Source of the DNA: an uncultured Spirochaetales bacterium
GTDB taxonomy: Bacteria > Spirochaetota > Spirochaetia > Sphaerochaetales > Sphaerochaetaceae
Direction of reading: 5' to 3'
Length of the DNA: 64,000 nt
NCBI GenBank assembly: GCA_949282255.1
Contig: CASDPA010000003.1
Coordinates: 62,001-126,000 of the forward strand
Shown piece after piece: positions 8,729 through 17,104 of the stretch. The stretch's first letter is position 1. Every line of letters begins with the position of its first letter. The position numbers and the translations under genes are program-made. The notes under the pieces were generated by a model. It worked only from the letters and a program-made list of their open reading frames with translations, did not search any database and was not told the origin of the DNA.

Positions 8729-9295
8729 TCAGTCTTCCAGTTTGAGATTTTGGTTGTTGGCGTTGCGCTTTGCGACGAGAAGCATGAGCGCGGTACCGAT
8801 CGTACCGATCATCACGGTGTTGGAGAAGGCCGCGATAAGCTGTTGCACGATGACCTTGCTGACAGGCTCTGCATACATAACACAGTCTATGATTGCGCTC
8901 ACCATATATCCTAGGAAGTTCGCAACAAAGGAGAGGATGATGAAAATTCCGATTTCTTTTCCCCCGAAAACACCTTTTTCAAGGCTCTTCTTTGTAATGT
9001 ACGGATAAACTCCGATTATGGCTCCTACAAGGCCGCTCCCGAGCACCCATGAAAACCATACGCCCCATCCGGAGATCGTGTCGGTCAGCCAGTGCCCGAT
9101 GAAACCTACGATGAAGCCTACGACAGGTCCAAACATGGCGGCGAAGATTCCGAGTATCGCCATTGCCGGCTTAAGTGTCGTATTTGCAAATACAGGGATC
9201 CCAAAGTATCCGAGTCCGCCATAGAGCGCTGCTCCGATGGCGACGATTACAACCAATTTGACATAATTGATCGATTTCGAGTTCTGATTGCTCAT
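8729..9295 (-). CDS. ECF transporter S component (UPF0397-like)
   Basis: A 188-aa integral membrane protein with about six hydrophobic helices. It resembles the UPF0397 group of ECF substrate-capture components: ALYGGLGYFGIPVF near the N-terminus, then LAMFGP-type sequence FAAMFGPVVGFIVGFIGH and the LTDTISGWGVWFSWVLGSG stretch. An ATG at 9295 is preceded by a strong GGAGG. It lies between the SAM hydrolase gene and the fused ECF module, with gaps of 26 and 2 bases, so all three are almost certainly cotranscribed. Substrate is not visible. Position beside a SAM hydrolase suggests adenosine, methionine, SAM or a related compound (inference). Confidence 0.85.
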   Translation of the reverse strand: MSNQNSKSINYVKLVVIVAIGAALYGGLGYFGIPVFANTTLKPAMAILGIFAAMFGPVVGFIVGFIGHWLTDTISGWGVWFSWVLGSGLVGAIIGVYPYITKKSLEKGVFGGKEIGIFIILSFVANFLGYMVSAIIDCVMYAEPVSKVIVQQLIAAFSNTVMIGTIGTALMLLVAKRNANNQNLKLED

Positions 9296-9321
9296 ATTTC
9301 CTCCAAAATAAGCCCTTAAGC

Positions 9322-10209
9322 TTATTTCTTTTCAAGTTTGATCATCCAGCCTTCACCTGTTCCAATACGATATTCGGTGGAGAAAGAACCTTGGTTGAGG
9401 GCTATTCCGACATTCAACAGGCTGTTGATATAGATGAGAGGTTCCATCTTGCCAACCTCGTTGAAACTTTTACAATATTTCATATCATAGCCGTATACTG
9501 TCATCCCGTTATGAAGGATCGTAACATAAAAGACATCTCCATGCCTTATTCCTTCTTTTTGGAATAACGTATCGGGAATATTTGTCCATAGGCTTCCATA
9601 TCTTGTATCGAGTATGTCTATTGCACCATAGAAGGAGTTTCCGTCCACACGGGCCTCCTCCACATGAAGCATTACAGGTTTTTTTTCGAGCTTCGGTCCA
9701 ACTCCTTCAAAATCTATTATTCCTGCAGCAAGTCTCGCTCCGGTATAGGCATAAACATCCCTGCCATGGAAGGTGTAGCTTCTTTGACTGTTTTTCAACC
9801 TGTTGACTGCTTCACTGATTTCCCTCAGTTCAAGGATACCAACTTCCCGCTCAATATGTGTCAATGTACCGTTGTCAGGGGTGACAACGATGTGCCCGGT
9901 TCTTGTAAGGGCCGCAACGCTTTTCCTGTCGGAGCCTACACCAGGATCGACGACACAAACAAAAATCGTTCCAGGAGCCCAATATGTCATTGCTTGGATG
10001 AGACGATAGGATGCCTCCCAGATGTTGAATTGGGGTATCTCGTGAGTAAGGTCTTCCAGTTTCAAAGAACGATCGACTTCATCAGCCACGCCATGCATGG
10101 CGCTTACAGCTCCATCCACATAACCAAAATCGCTCATGAAGACTACGGTTTTCCTTTCCAACCAAGGACGATGGTCCTTGAGTTCATTCAAAGTATAGTA
10201 TTCAGCCAT
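9322..10209 (-). CDS. SAM hydrolase (SAM hydroxide adenosyltransferase, DUF62)
   Basis: A 295-aa member of the family that cleaves S-adenosylmethionine with water to adenosine and methionine. Seen: MSDFGYVDGAVSAMHGV (about residues 25-41), the Asp and Arg of the catalytic triad in VVDPGVGSDRKSV, PDNGTL, and the triad His in FHGRDVYAYTGARL. The full Asp-Arg-His set argues for the hydrolase rather than a SAM halogenase. It is the first gene of the operon with the ECF S component and the ECF module. No strong Shine-Dalgarno precedes the ATG at 10209. A long non-coding stretch (10210-10478) upstream could hold leader regulation, but no known riboswitch was recognised. Confidence 0.9.
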   Translation of the reverse strand: MAEYYTLNELKDHRPWLERKTVVFMSDFGYVDGAVSAMHGVADEVDRSLKLEDLTHEIPQFNIWEASYRLIQAMTYWAPGTIFVCVVDPGVGSDRKSVAALTRTGHIVVTPDNGTLTHIEREVGILELREISEAVNRLKNSQRSYTFHGRDVYAYTGARLAAGIIDFEGVGPKLEKKPVMLHVEEARVDGNSFYGAIDILDTRYGSLWTNIPDTLFQKEGIRHGDVFYVTILHNGMTVYGYDMKYCKSFNEVGKMEPLIYINSLLNVGIALNQGSFSTEYRIGTGEGWMIKLEKK

Positions 10210-10478
10210 TGTGATCTGCCCACATTATTTCATAATCGGATGAAGTTTGGCTAGTAGTGGTTTCCCATTATGTCATAAGACTAAAGATGATATTCCAAAG
10301 GATTTGAAATCAGGATCTATCAGCAGGATGTTCTGATAAATGTGTAAAAACTGTGCTGAAGCGGTGTGTTCAAATATGTGCATAAGTATACTTTTGTTTT
10401 GTAAACCACTTTCTAAAAACGTATTGAAATTGTAATATCTTTGTGATAACGTATATCAAGCTTTGACAAAGCGTAGAT

Positions 10479-10552
10479 GCGCCCTTAGCTCACCTGGATA
10501 GAGCAACTGCCTTCTAAGCAGTAGGTGATTGGTTCGAATCCAATAGGGCGTA
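10479..10552 (+). tRNA. tRNA-Arg(TCT)
   Basis: Complete cloverleaf of 74 nt without encoded CCA. Acceptor stem 10479-10485 pairs with 10545-10551 (first pair G-U), D stem 10488-10491 with 10501-10504, anticodon stem 10506-10510 with 10518-10522, loop CTTCTAA giving anticodon TCT at 10513-10515, T stem 10528-10532 with 10540-10544 and loop TTCGAAT. It reads AGA codons. A T run follows directly at 10553-10560 without a strong hairpin. Both flanks are non-coding for more than 200 bases. Confidence 0.97.
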
Positions 10553-11022
10553 TTTTTTTTTGCCCTGATGTCTTCAAGCATCCTTAGGAGAATATCTCTG
10601 CCTGACCTGCAAAGGGCTTTTTTGAACCTGTGATAAGATCGTCCGAAAGGGTGAGTACAATTTTTCATGCTTTAAAAAAAAGAGTCTTTTCAGCTTCCAT
10701 CATCATTTGCGGGAGGCACGTTTTCTACCAGTTCAGGACGACTTCATACTCGTAATTGATTTTCTATTTTCTCTGTGAATCATGAGGCTTAAAAAAACAA
10801 ACATTCAGGTCCATCTTTGAGCTAGCTGGACATTGCCAACATGTGCCCGGCTGCATTCTTGTCACGATGCTATCTGCAAGGTCTCAGACAGAGGTCCTGA
10901 TCCTTCAGGACGTTATCCACACTTTTAACAAAGCACATCCGGGATATGATTCAGCAGCCGGCTCCCAGTTATCAAAATTGTATTGAGTGAATATGGTTTT
11001 ACTAACAGGAATACGGTCCTTT
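10553..11022. other. Gene-free stretch after tRNA-Arg
   Basis: About 470 bases between the tRNA and the convergent secreted-protein gene. An open frame of 70 codons runs antisense across the tRNA but is only a shadow of it. Parts of 10690-11000 have coding-like composition in short broken pieces on both strands, so this may be decayed coding sequence, but I recognise no family. I see no convincing promoter, repeat or structured RNA. Confidence 0.4.
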
Positions 11023-11829
11023 TCACATTTTCTCGATTGTTCCAGTGAATAATTCATTACTTGTTATCACATATCTGTATTTTTCGGGCTTCAGAAAACT
11101 CGCGTATGTGTGGCCCAATGAGATATATCCTTGTACGTCCCATTGGATTTCACTTCCTTTTGGCGTGAATATATTCTGTTGGAACTTAAATTGTGAATCC
11201 TTGTCCGCTCCTGGTGTGTTAGAGATGCTTTTTGTCTCGGTTAGTATGAAAAGAGGCCTTGTAAGGTATATGCCGATACGCAGGGTTGAATGTTCCTCTG
11301 CTGTGAGACGGAAACCCATATCTATGTCTGTTGCTACAAAATTCTCTATTATTTTCGTTCTGTTTGCAGTAGAAACGGAGTTTGAGATTTCCGTTATGTC
11401 CTGCTCTATCTTTATGCCAAAGCCCAGATACCATGAGAGGGTTTTTGAAACAAATCTCCTGAATGCAGGACCGAATGCGAACAGCACCGTAAACTCCCTT
11501 TCATTGCTGGAGTCTCCTAATTCCGTCAAAGTCCCCAATGGTGCAGGTTGTATGTCCGTATCGATACTCTCATTGCCCTTTAGGCTGTCGAATGCTGCAA
11601 GTAGGGTGGTGTACGGAGATTGCAGGCCGAGACGCAAAAATATGCCGCTTGTCATATCTCCCAAAAATCCGTATCCGGTATAATCCAGTCCGACTTTTTC
11701 AGAGTCCATGACTGCGATGGAATTCGAAACCGATTTGAAGAAAGTGAAGTCATAGCCGGAAAAAATCGATGCCCCAAGACTTGAAATGAGGAAGGCGGAG
11801 GCGAGAACAAGGGATGCAACTTTCTTCAT
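11023..11829 (-). CDS. Secreted outer-membrane-like protein, unknown
   Basis: A 268-aa protein of no recognised family. A Sec signal peptide is clear (MKKVASLVLASAFLISSLGA, cleavage likely after LGA or shortly after). The mature part shows alternating beta-strand-like segments with many aromatic residues and glycines, such as DYTGYGFLGDMTSGIFLRLG and RRFVSKTLSWYLGFGIKIE, consistent with a small beta-barrel. It is a single-gene unit: upstream is the LysR gene on the same strand with about 50 bases between, downstream is gene-free DNA. It looks like part of the family of lineage-specific secreted proteins that recurs in this window (772, 30199, 48677). Confidence 0.65.
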   Translation of the reverse strand: MKKVASLVLASAFLISSLGASIFSGYDFTFFKSVSNSIAVMDSEKVGLDYTGYGFLGDMTSGIFLRLGLQSPYTTLLAAFDSLKGNESIDTDIQPAPLGTLTELGDSSNEREFTVLFAFGPAFRRFVSKTLSWYLGFGIKIEQDITEISNSVSTANRTKIIENFVATDIDMGFRLTAEEHSTLRIGIYLTRPLFILTETKSISNTPGADKDSQFKFQQNIFTPKGSEIQWDVQGYISLGHTYASFLKPEKYRYVITSNELFTGTIEKM

Positions 11830-11881
11830 ATCTTAAGTATAACAACAAATATCGATAATGATAACAGCCGTACTTTTCCTA

Positions 11882-12781
11882 CTAATGGTTTGGCTTGTCG
11901 TCTTCTTTCAGGCTTTCAAGCACGTGCTTGATGAACAATGAGACAAGAGGGGATGGCTGGACGCTTTTTTTCCATGCGAGAATCGATTTGAAAGCGGCTT
12001 TCGGGTGAAGAGGTATGAAAACCACGTCTGGGTTGTTTTGTATGCCCAATGCCCCCTTGTTGCAGATCGCAACGCCCATTCCGTTTTCCACGAGGTGTAT
12101 CGAGCTTGAAAAAATGTTGTACTTTGCGAGGATTTTAACGCTGTTCGCCTCAAGGGGAAACCAATCGTAGAGTGCGTTCTGGTCGAATGCGCGTTTGGGG
12201 ATTATGAGTTTCTCATTCCTTATTTCCGAATAACTTATCGTTTTTCTTGTTGCAAATGGATGGTCCCTGCATACGAGTACTCCCCAGGTCTCATCTTGCC
12301 CGATGTCTGTGTAGTCCAGCTCTGTGAGATCAAGTGGCTGCAGCAACACACCCAAATCTGTCAGCCCATGGTTTATCCTTTCGATGATGTCGTAGGCATA
12401 TCCGTTATAAATTTCGTATGTCACATTCGGGTAGATCGAGGAAAATGTATTTATGAATTTTCCGATCCTGCGCGCACCAAGGCACTCTGAGAAACCTATC
12501 GTAAGCCTGCCGTACTGGGTGTTAGCCCTGTTCATGAACTCAAACTGAAGTTTTTCCTCCAGCTCAAGCAGTTGTTTTGCATGGTTGAGAAGTATTTCCC
12601 CATCCTCGGTAAGTGTTGTCTTTCTTTTTCCACGCTCGAGGAGGGTTGTTTTCAGCTCATCTTCCAACTCTTTTATCTGTCTGCTCAAATTTGGCTGTGT
12701 CATGTATAGCATGTCGGCAGCTTTGGTAATGTTTTGTATTTCTGCAACAGCTACAAAGCTTTTTAAGATTTTTAGGTCCAT
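11882..12781 (-). CDS. LysR-family transcriptional regulator
   Basis: A 299-aa LTTR. The N-terminal winged helix-turn-helix is plain (MDLKILKSFVAVAEIQNITK, then AADMLYMTQPNLSRQIKELE), followed by a linker helix and a substrate-binding effector domain with the TIGFSECLGARR segment near residue 95. It is divergent from the remnant of an amino-acid permease at 12887, with 105 bases between. LysR proteins typically control the divergent gene, so this one probably controlled that permease. Since the permease is broken, the regulator may have lost its main target. The effector is unknown. Confidence 0.93.
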   Translation of the reverse strand: MDLKILKSFVAVAEIQNITKAADMLYMTQPNLSRQIKELEDELKTTLLERGKRKTTLTEDGEILLNHAKQLLELEEKLQFEFMNRANTQYGRLTIGFSECLGARRIGKFINTFSSIYPNVTYEIYNGYAYDIIERINHGLTDLGVLLQPLDLTELDYTDIGQDETWGVLVCRDHPFATRKTISYSEIRNEKLIIPKRAFDQNALYDWFPLEANSVKILAKYNIFSSSIHLVENGMGVAICNKGALGIQNNPDVVFIPLHPKAAFKSILAWKKSVQPSPLVSLFIKHVLESLKEDDKPNH

Positions 12782-12886
12782 ATCAGTAGTTTATCATAAT
12801 AAATTCGTATGAAAAGTCATTATAAATAAGAATTTTACATAATAATAACTTGGAAGGATACTAAATCCAGAGATAAGGAGCTCGAA

Positions 12887-13210
12887 ATGAAAAATCAGAA
12901 AAAAGGTTTACTCAGCCTGGCCGATCTCTGGGCACTGGCTGTAGGACAGGTGATTGGGGCTGGGGTGATTACCACGATCGGGCCAGCCATGGGTTTGACA
13001 GGGCCATCAGTATGGCTTGCTTATTTTGCTGCTATAATATTGGGCTTGATAATCAATCTGCCGATAATGGTGTTCTCATCAATCACCAAGTTTTCAGGCG
13101 GGGATTATTCGGTGATCAGCGGGCTGGGAGGCGAGAGGCAGGGCGTGGTGGTGAAGATAGGAAAGGGGGCCTACAGGCTGGTCTGCGTCAATGCTGGGAA
13201 AAAGCCCTGA
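12887..13210 (+). pseudogene. Amino-acid permease (APC family), truncated
   Basis: The first 85 or so residues are a good match in form to APC-superfamily permeases: the start LLSLADLWALAVGQVIGAGV carries the conserved glycine-rich first helix (GQVIGAGVITTIGP), and a second helix and SGGDYSVISGLGGER follow. After about residue 88 the similarity stops and the frame ends at 107 codons, where about 450 is normal. The rest of the gene is missing and its tail overlaps the 3' end of the convergent S41 gene by 23 bases, so a deletion joined the two. A usable ribosome site (AAGGAG) and the divergent LysR gene remain. A functional 107-aa protein is unlikely. Confidence 0.8.
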
Positions 13211-14523
13211 TCCATTTCAGGGCTGCATCCAATTTATCATCCTGGCCCTTTACAAAGTTATCGTAATTGAACTCAATTTCGATATCCACCGGTTCTCCCT
13301 TGCCTTCATAGCAGATTCCGTTTCTGTATCTATGATTGAGAAATGGTGTATACACAAGTGCAACTGTGTCGGACACCGTCATAGAGCCTGTCCCAATTAT
13401 GTTTGCCGCATCGTTTGCCAGCGTCCCAAATCCGCCTGCTGATGTTGTTCCGATAATTGCGGTATCAAAGCCATAGTATTTTCCCAGCGCCCTTACTATC
13501 TCTGCAGATATTTCCGCCATTGATATGCTGGCGGAGTTTATCAACACAGCTATGGGCTTTGAAAAATCCCTGGAGGCATGTCCGTAAACGTACCGGGGCA
13601 TCCATGCTGTGTAGTCCAGCCTATTTTCTCCGCTTTTAATCCTTTCTGAGGCAAAATATTTCTTTTCCCCTGTCAAGAGAGGGCCGAAAAGGATGTTCTG
13701 ATCAAAGGAGTATCCACCCCTGTTGCCACGCAGGTCGATTATCAGTCCATTGCAGATGGAAAGGATTTCTTCGAATTTTTCCATCATATGTCTGAACTGC
13801 ATGTTTTCTTCAATCTCTGTCATCTTGAATTGGTTGAATGAAAGGTATGCGATCCTATCTTCCGTCAGGCCCAGAAATATCGCCATGCCGGATTGGCTCA
13901 TGCAATAGGCGTCATTAAACAATTCATGCTCACTTGTCTCTGCGAAATCCATATCTTCGTATGTCCCGTCATCAGAAAGTGTGAAGTAAGCATTATGGAT
14001 ATTGAGAAAGTTTTCGGTATCGTATTCAATCTTGGTATTCGATGCATCTTCTCTCAATACCATATCAAAGTACACTTCCGGACTGACGCCCAACTGTGAT
14101 GCCTTGATATGGCTCCGTGGAGAGATCGAATATATGCCGTCTAAAGAAAGATAAAGGGTGTAGTGCATGTCGGACAATCCCATAAAGTCCGATTTTGCAA
14201 TCGACTCATCCATGTTTCCGGCCCCGATTATTATTTCATAGAAATACTGCAGGGCGAGGGATGTCTCAGCTGCATCAAATTTGTCGATTGCTCCCATTTT
14301 TTGAAAAAGCGGGAGATACGTGTCGTACACCTCGTCCCATTGCGATGATGGGGAGTCCAGAAACCAGAAGGCGTAGTTTTCATTCATGGCAAGCCACCAG
14401 TTTGTAAAAACGTCCGGCCAGTTTTCCTCCTGGCTGACATAACATACGTCGACCGGTGTATCGAAACGGCACGCTGTGGAAAACAACAAAAAGGAGGGGC
14501 AAAATGATTGTCTTTACTTTCAT
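13188..14523 (-). CDS. S41-family peptidase lipoprotein, signal peptide frameshifted
   Basis: Serine protease of the C-terminal-processing/tricorn-like S41 family, about 430 aa. Seen: NGLIIDLRGNRGGYS, PIAVLINSASISMAE with the probable catalytic Ser, and IIGTTSAGGFGT. The intact frame reads from about 14490 (TTG). Upstream, an ATG at 14523 with an ideal GGAGGTG site begins MKVKTIILPLLF in another frame. One base too many near 14485-14492 separates it from LLFSTAC, which would complete a lipobox with Cys in the STAC motif. As written the protein has lost its export signal. Either the gene is off, or one base is wrong, or the T-rich tract switches. It is followed by a convergent broken permease. 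Confidence 0.8.
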
Positions 14524-15246
14524 TTTTCACCTCCGATTGCAAATGTATATCCCACTGTGGCACCTATATTATCCAGATGGATGTCTGTGACATTTTTCTG
14601 TAAATTGGAGGCAATGCTCATCAAAGAACGCCTGTAGCGTATCGCAATCTGAAGGCCCCGATTTTCCAAAATCGTAGCTGAAACCGGTTTTAAGAATGAG
14701 CCCTGCATTGAAGCGCTCGTCCGAGCTGGTGAAGTCAAGGAACCCGGCCGGATTTTCTATCATGTCAGAAAGACCATCATCTACCATGACCGCCCCTCCT
14801 GTTTGCTGATGTAGGAGCCAGAATCCAATGTATCCTCCGGCTGAGATGAAGAAGGAGACTCCTGCATCCCTTCCAAAGCCGGCTTGAAACGTGAAAAGCA
14901 GAGGTAGTGTTATATAGTGCTCAAGAAAATTTCCATAGTGGGTTGTTTCCTCAATTCCGCTTTCCGAATCGGTGAATACGAATTTGTAGTTTCTTCCGAC
15001 AACCTGGTACTCGATTCCTGTCTCCACTGCCCAGAAGGAATCAAAGCGGTACTGGATCAAAAGGTCCAGATGACCACCCGGGCCTTCTTTCCAAATGCGT
15101 CCCAGATGCACCTGGTTCTGCGCATGAAGCAGCGTGTGGTCGTATCCGGTCTCCAATCCTATGGACAGACTGCTTGCGGCAAGGGTGATTGGCAAAAGAA
15201 TAAACAAGGCAAATATTGGCAGTCTTTTCGTTTTTATCGGTTTTAT
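14520..15246 (-). pseudogene. Outer-membrane beta-barrel protein, frameshifted
   Basis: A porin-like small barrel. One frame gives a signal-like hydrophobic start (LFILLPITLAAS) and strands such as LLIQYRFDSFWAVETGIEYQ and KTGFSYDFG; at about 14665-14672 the coding continues in another frame as RGLQIAIRYRRSLMSIA and ends with NIGATVGYTFAIGG at 14520. One extra base explains the shift. The start is also damaged: the expected position at 15244-15246 has ATA after an AAGGGG site, and no ATG, GTG or TTG precedes the full signal peptide; only an internal TTG at 15207 is usable. The 3' end overlaps the ATG of the S41 gene, so they were one operon. Outer-membrane location inferred. Confidence 0.7.
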
Positions 15247-15426
15247 CGGATCCCCTTTGCTTCCTGTGATGTAAAAAACGGCTTGATTTCGTACATTGCA
15301 TATTATCCCATGAAACGCGTTTTTTTTGTCTTCTCTTTAAAAACCTTTTGACATGATTTTCAGAAATATGTGGTGCAATGGTAAAAAGGTTTGTATAATC
15401 GAAGCCGGTTGGACGTAGCATGTGGC

Positions 15427-15450
15427 AAAAAAAAGCCACACATGGTGGCT
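15427..15450 (-). terminator. Terminator after tRNA-Pro
   Basis: On the reverse strand, an AGCCAC/GTGGCT hairpin is followed by eight T, right after the tRNA-Pro 3' end. It should stop the tRNA transcript before the barrel pseudogene. Confidence 0.75.
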
Positions 15451-15455
15451 GTTAG

Positions 15456-15528
15456 TCGGGACGAGAGGACTCGAACCTCCGATATTCTGCTCCCAAAGCA
15501 GACGCCATAGCCGCTAGGCGACGTCCCG
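15456..15528 (-). tRNA. tRNA-Pro(TGG)
   Basis: Reverse-strand cloverleaf of 73 nt with no encoded CCA. Acceptor CGGGACG (15528-15522) pairs with CGTCCCG (15463-15457); discriminator A at 15456. The anticodon loop TTTGGGA (15491-15497 complement) gives TGG at 15493-15495, flanked by the TCTGC/GCAGA stem; the T arm is GGAGG TTCGAGT CCTCT with one G-U pair. It reads proline CCN codons. It is divergent from nth, whose ATG lies 24 bases away, so the two promoters must overlap. Confidence 0.95.
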
Positions 15529-15552
15529 GACGTGTGAGAGTTTAGAATAAAA

Positions 15553-16182
15553 ATGAATGAAAAGTCAATAGAAGCTGATATTTTATCTGCATTATTCTCC
15601 TTTTATCCTGAAAAGATAAGCTTTATTCCTGCCGACGACCCTTTCAAATTTCTCGTAACTGTCATTTTGAGCGCATCCTCGACTGATGTGCAGGCCTTGA
15701 AAAGCTCAGAAAGACTTTTTTCCCGTTTTAATGGATATGAGGAGCTTTATCAGGCGGATGTATCAGAGATAGAGGATTTGATCAGGAGTTCTGGTCTGGT
15801 GAAAAATAAGGCCAGAACGATAAAAGCGGTTTCTGCTGTTATGCACGAAAAAGGAGCCTTGCCTGAAACTGTTGAGGAGCTTACTGCGATTACCGGGATA
15901 GGGGAGAAGACTGCCAATTGCTATCTGGGGGATGTCTTGAAGAAGCCTGCCGTGATTGTGGATACCCATTTTTTGAGGGTCGCAAACCGTCTTGGTCTTA
16001 TTGAGGAATCGGATCGGAACCGCGCATATCGGAAGATCAGGGAGAAGTTTCCTTCTGAAATATGGACAAGACTGAGCATGACTGTTAATTTACATGGACG
16101 GACATACTGTAAGGCAAAAAAGCCCTTGTGTGGCACATGTCCACTCAAAGATCTTTGCCCTTCGAAAGCTTCTTTATCCTGA
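15553..16182 (+). CDS. nth: Endonuclease III
   Basis: Base-excision-repair DNA glycosylase/AP lyase of 209 aa, acting on oxidised pyrimidines. The helix-hairpin-helix carries the catalytic Lys (ITGIGEKTANCYLG, about residue 120) and the GPD-type loop has the catalytic Asp in AVIVDTHFLRVANRLGL. The C-terminus has the 4Fe-4S pattern with four Cys in YCKAKKPLCGTCPLKDLC. Length is normal. There is no clear Shine-Dalgarno; a TAGAAT box ends only four bases before the ATG, so the message may be leaderless. The last codons overlap the convergent gene at 16145. Confidence 0.94.
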   Translation: MNEKSIEADILSALFSFYPEKISFIPADDPFKFLVTVILSASSTDVQALKSSERLFSRFNGYEELYQADVSEIEDLIRSSGLVKNKARTIKAVSAVMHEKGALPETVEELTAITGIGEKTANCYLGDVLKKPAVIVDTHFLRVANRLGLIEESDRNRAYRKIREKFPSEIWTRLSMTVNLHGRTYCKAKKPLCGTCPLKDLCPSKASLS

Positions 16183-16576
16183 GTATCTTAAAAAAGGAAC
16201 CGTCATATGAAGCCAGGGCCAAGGATCTGATTCTTATCGCCGTTTTTGGATAAAGGTCTTCGGACGGGGTACCCGTAGAAAGAAAAATTCCGGTCTTCAT
16301 CCTTTTTATATGAAGCAGGTCCTGCAAATTGGAGATGATTTTGTCATCTGCAAGCTCCTGATAGAATCCGAAATCGTTTCTTCCTATCGAATCCTTGATG
16401 CAAAGTTCAGGTATGTAGGGAATACTATAATCGATGCTTTCTGCTTTGCCGAGCACAATCGACGGCGGGAGCAGATACACGCTTTCATCCCCGCTTGACC
16501 TGAAGTGGAGCCTTTTCAGCTTTTCATATTCTATTTCCATTTGCTGCCAGAAGAGCAGCAGAGCTATTTTTTCCAT
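16145..16576 (-). CDS. Hypothetical protein
   Basis: A 143-aa protein not recognised. It has no signal peptide or membrane segment. The N-terminal half is charged and aromatic (FWQQMEIEYEKLKRLHFRSS), followed by a proline-rich part (YLLPPSIVLGK, YSIPYIPELC) and a basic C-terminus (KILRIKKLSKGK). It occupies the only space between nth and rpmB, is convergent with nth with a 38-base overlap, and shows ordinary codon use, which supports it being real. Function unknown; a binding or modulator role in DNA repair by position is only a guess. Confidence 0.5.
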   Translation of the reverse strand: MEKIALLLFWQQMEIEYEKLKRLHFRSSGDESVYLLPPSIVLGKAESIDYSIPYIPELCIKDSIGRNDFGFYQELADDKIISNLQDLLHIKRMKTGIFLSTGTPSEDLYPKTAIRIRSLALASYDGSFFKILRIKKLSKGKDL

Positions 16577-16732
16577 TGGCGGGGAGATTTTAGCACATTA
16601 GCAAAATTTTTTCAGTTTTTATTTTCCATTAGAGTATTTACAAATTGCAGTCCTTTTTGATATAGTCTATTCGTTGACCCTTTGGAAGGGCCGAAAACAG
16701 CGAGAAAACAAATAATAAGGTGGAATATAATC

Positions 16733-16963
16733 ATGGCTAGAAGATGTGAAATTTGTGGCAAAGGTACAATCAGCGGATCCGTCGTACCCCGCAAAGGTCA
16801 GGCTAAGAAGGCAGGTGGTGTTGGACAGCACATCGGCGTGACCAAGAAGCGCGTTTTCAGACCAAACCTTGTTTCCGTCAAGACACTTATAGATGGCACA
16901 CCGAGAACCATCAAGGTTTGCACACGTTGTCTGAGAAGCGGCAAGGTTGTCAAGCTCGTATAA
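16733..16963 (+). CDS. rpmB: Ribosomal protein bL28
   Basis: Large-subunit ribosomal protein, 76 aa, from the ATG at 16733 (MARRCEICGKGT), with an AAGGTGG site nine bases upstream; a longer frame from 16682 has no support. It is the zinc-ribbon form with two Cys pairs, CEIC at the start and CTRC near the end. Typical L28 features are the basic GGVGQHIGVTKKR stretch and NLVSVKTLIDGTPR. It stands alone, not next to rpmG, and is closed by a strong terminator at 16986-17015. Confidence 0.96.
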   Translation: MARRCEICGKGTISGSVVPRKGQAKKAGGVGQHIGVTKKRVFRPNLVSVKTLIDGTPRTIKVCTRCLRSGKVVKLV

Positions 16964-16985
16964 TGCGGATTTTGATCGGAAAGAA

Positions 16986-17015
16986 GGGCAGAACATATGT
17001 TCTGTCTTTTTTTTT
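16986..17015 (+). terminator. Terminator after rpmB
   Basis: A perfectly symmetric hairpin (GGCAGAACATATGTTCTGTC, one G-U pair) followed by nine T, starting 22 bases after the rpmB stop. Confidence 0.85.
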
Positions 17016-17104
17016 CGTTTCTCCTTGTGGAAAAACCGTAGATTTTGCATAATGCGTAAAAGGCCTTATTCCGTTACGGCTTTTCTTAAAGGGGGCGGTT
17101 GTCC

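Noticed and set aside
10211-10300. GGGAAACCAC and TGGGCA on the reverse strand upstream of the SAM hydrolase, recalling a ZTP-type riboswitch
   Set aside because: Only short pieces match; the conserved joining stems and the CCGCCUGGGCA end are not present in order.
10456-10668. 70-codon reverse frame across tRNA-Arg (contains WIRTNHLLLRRQL)
   Set aside because: It is the antisense of the tRNA, a known false gene pattern; no ribosome site or family.
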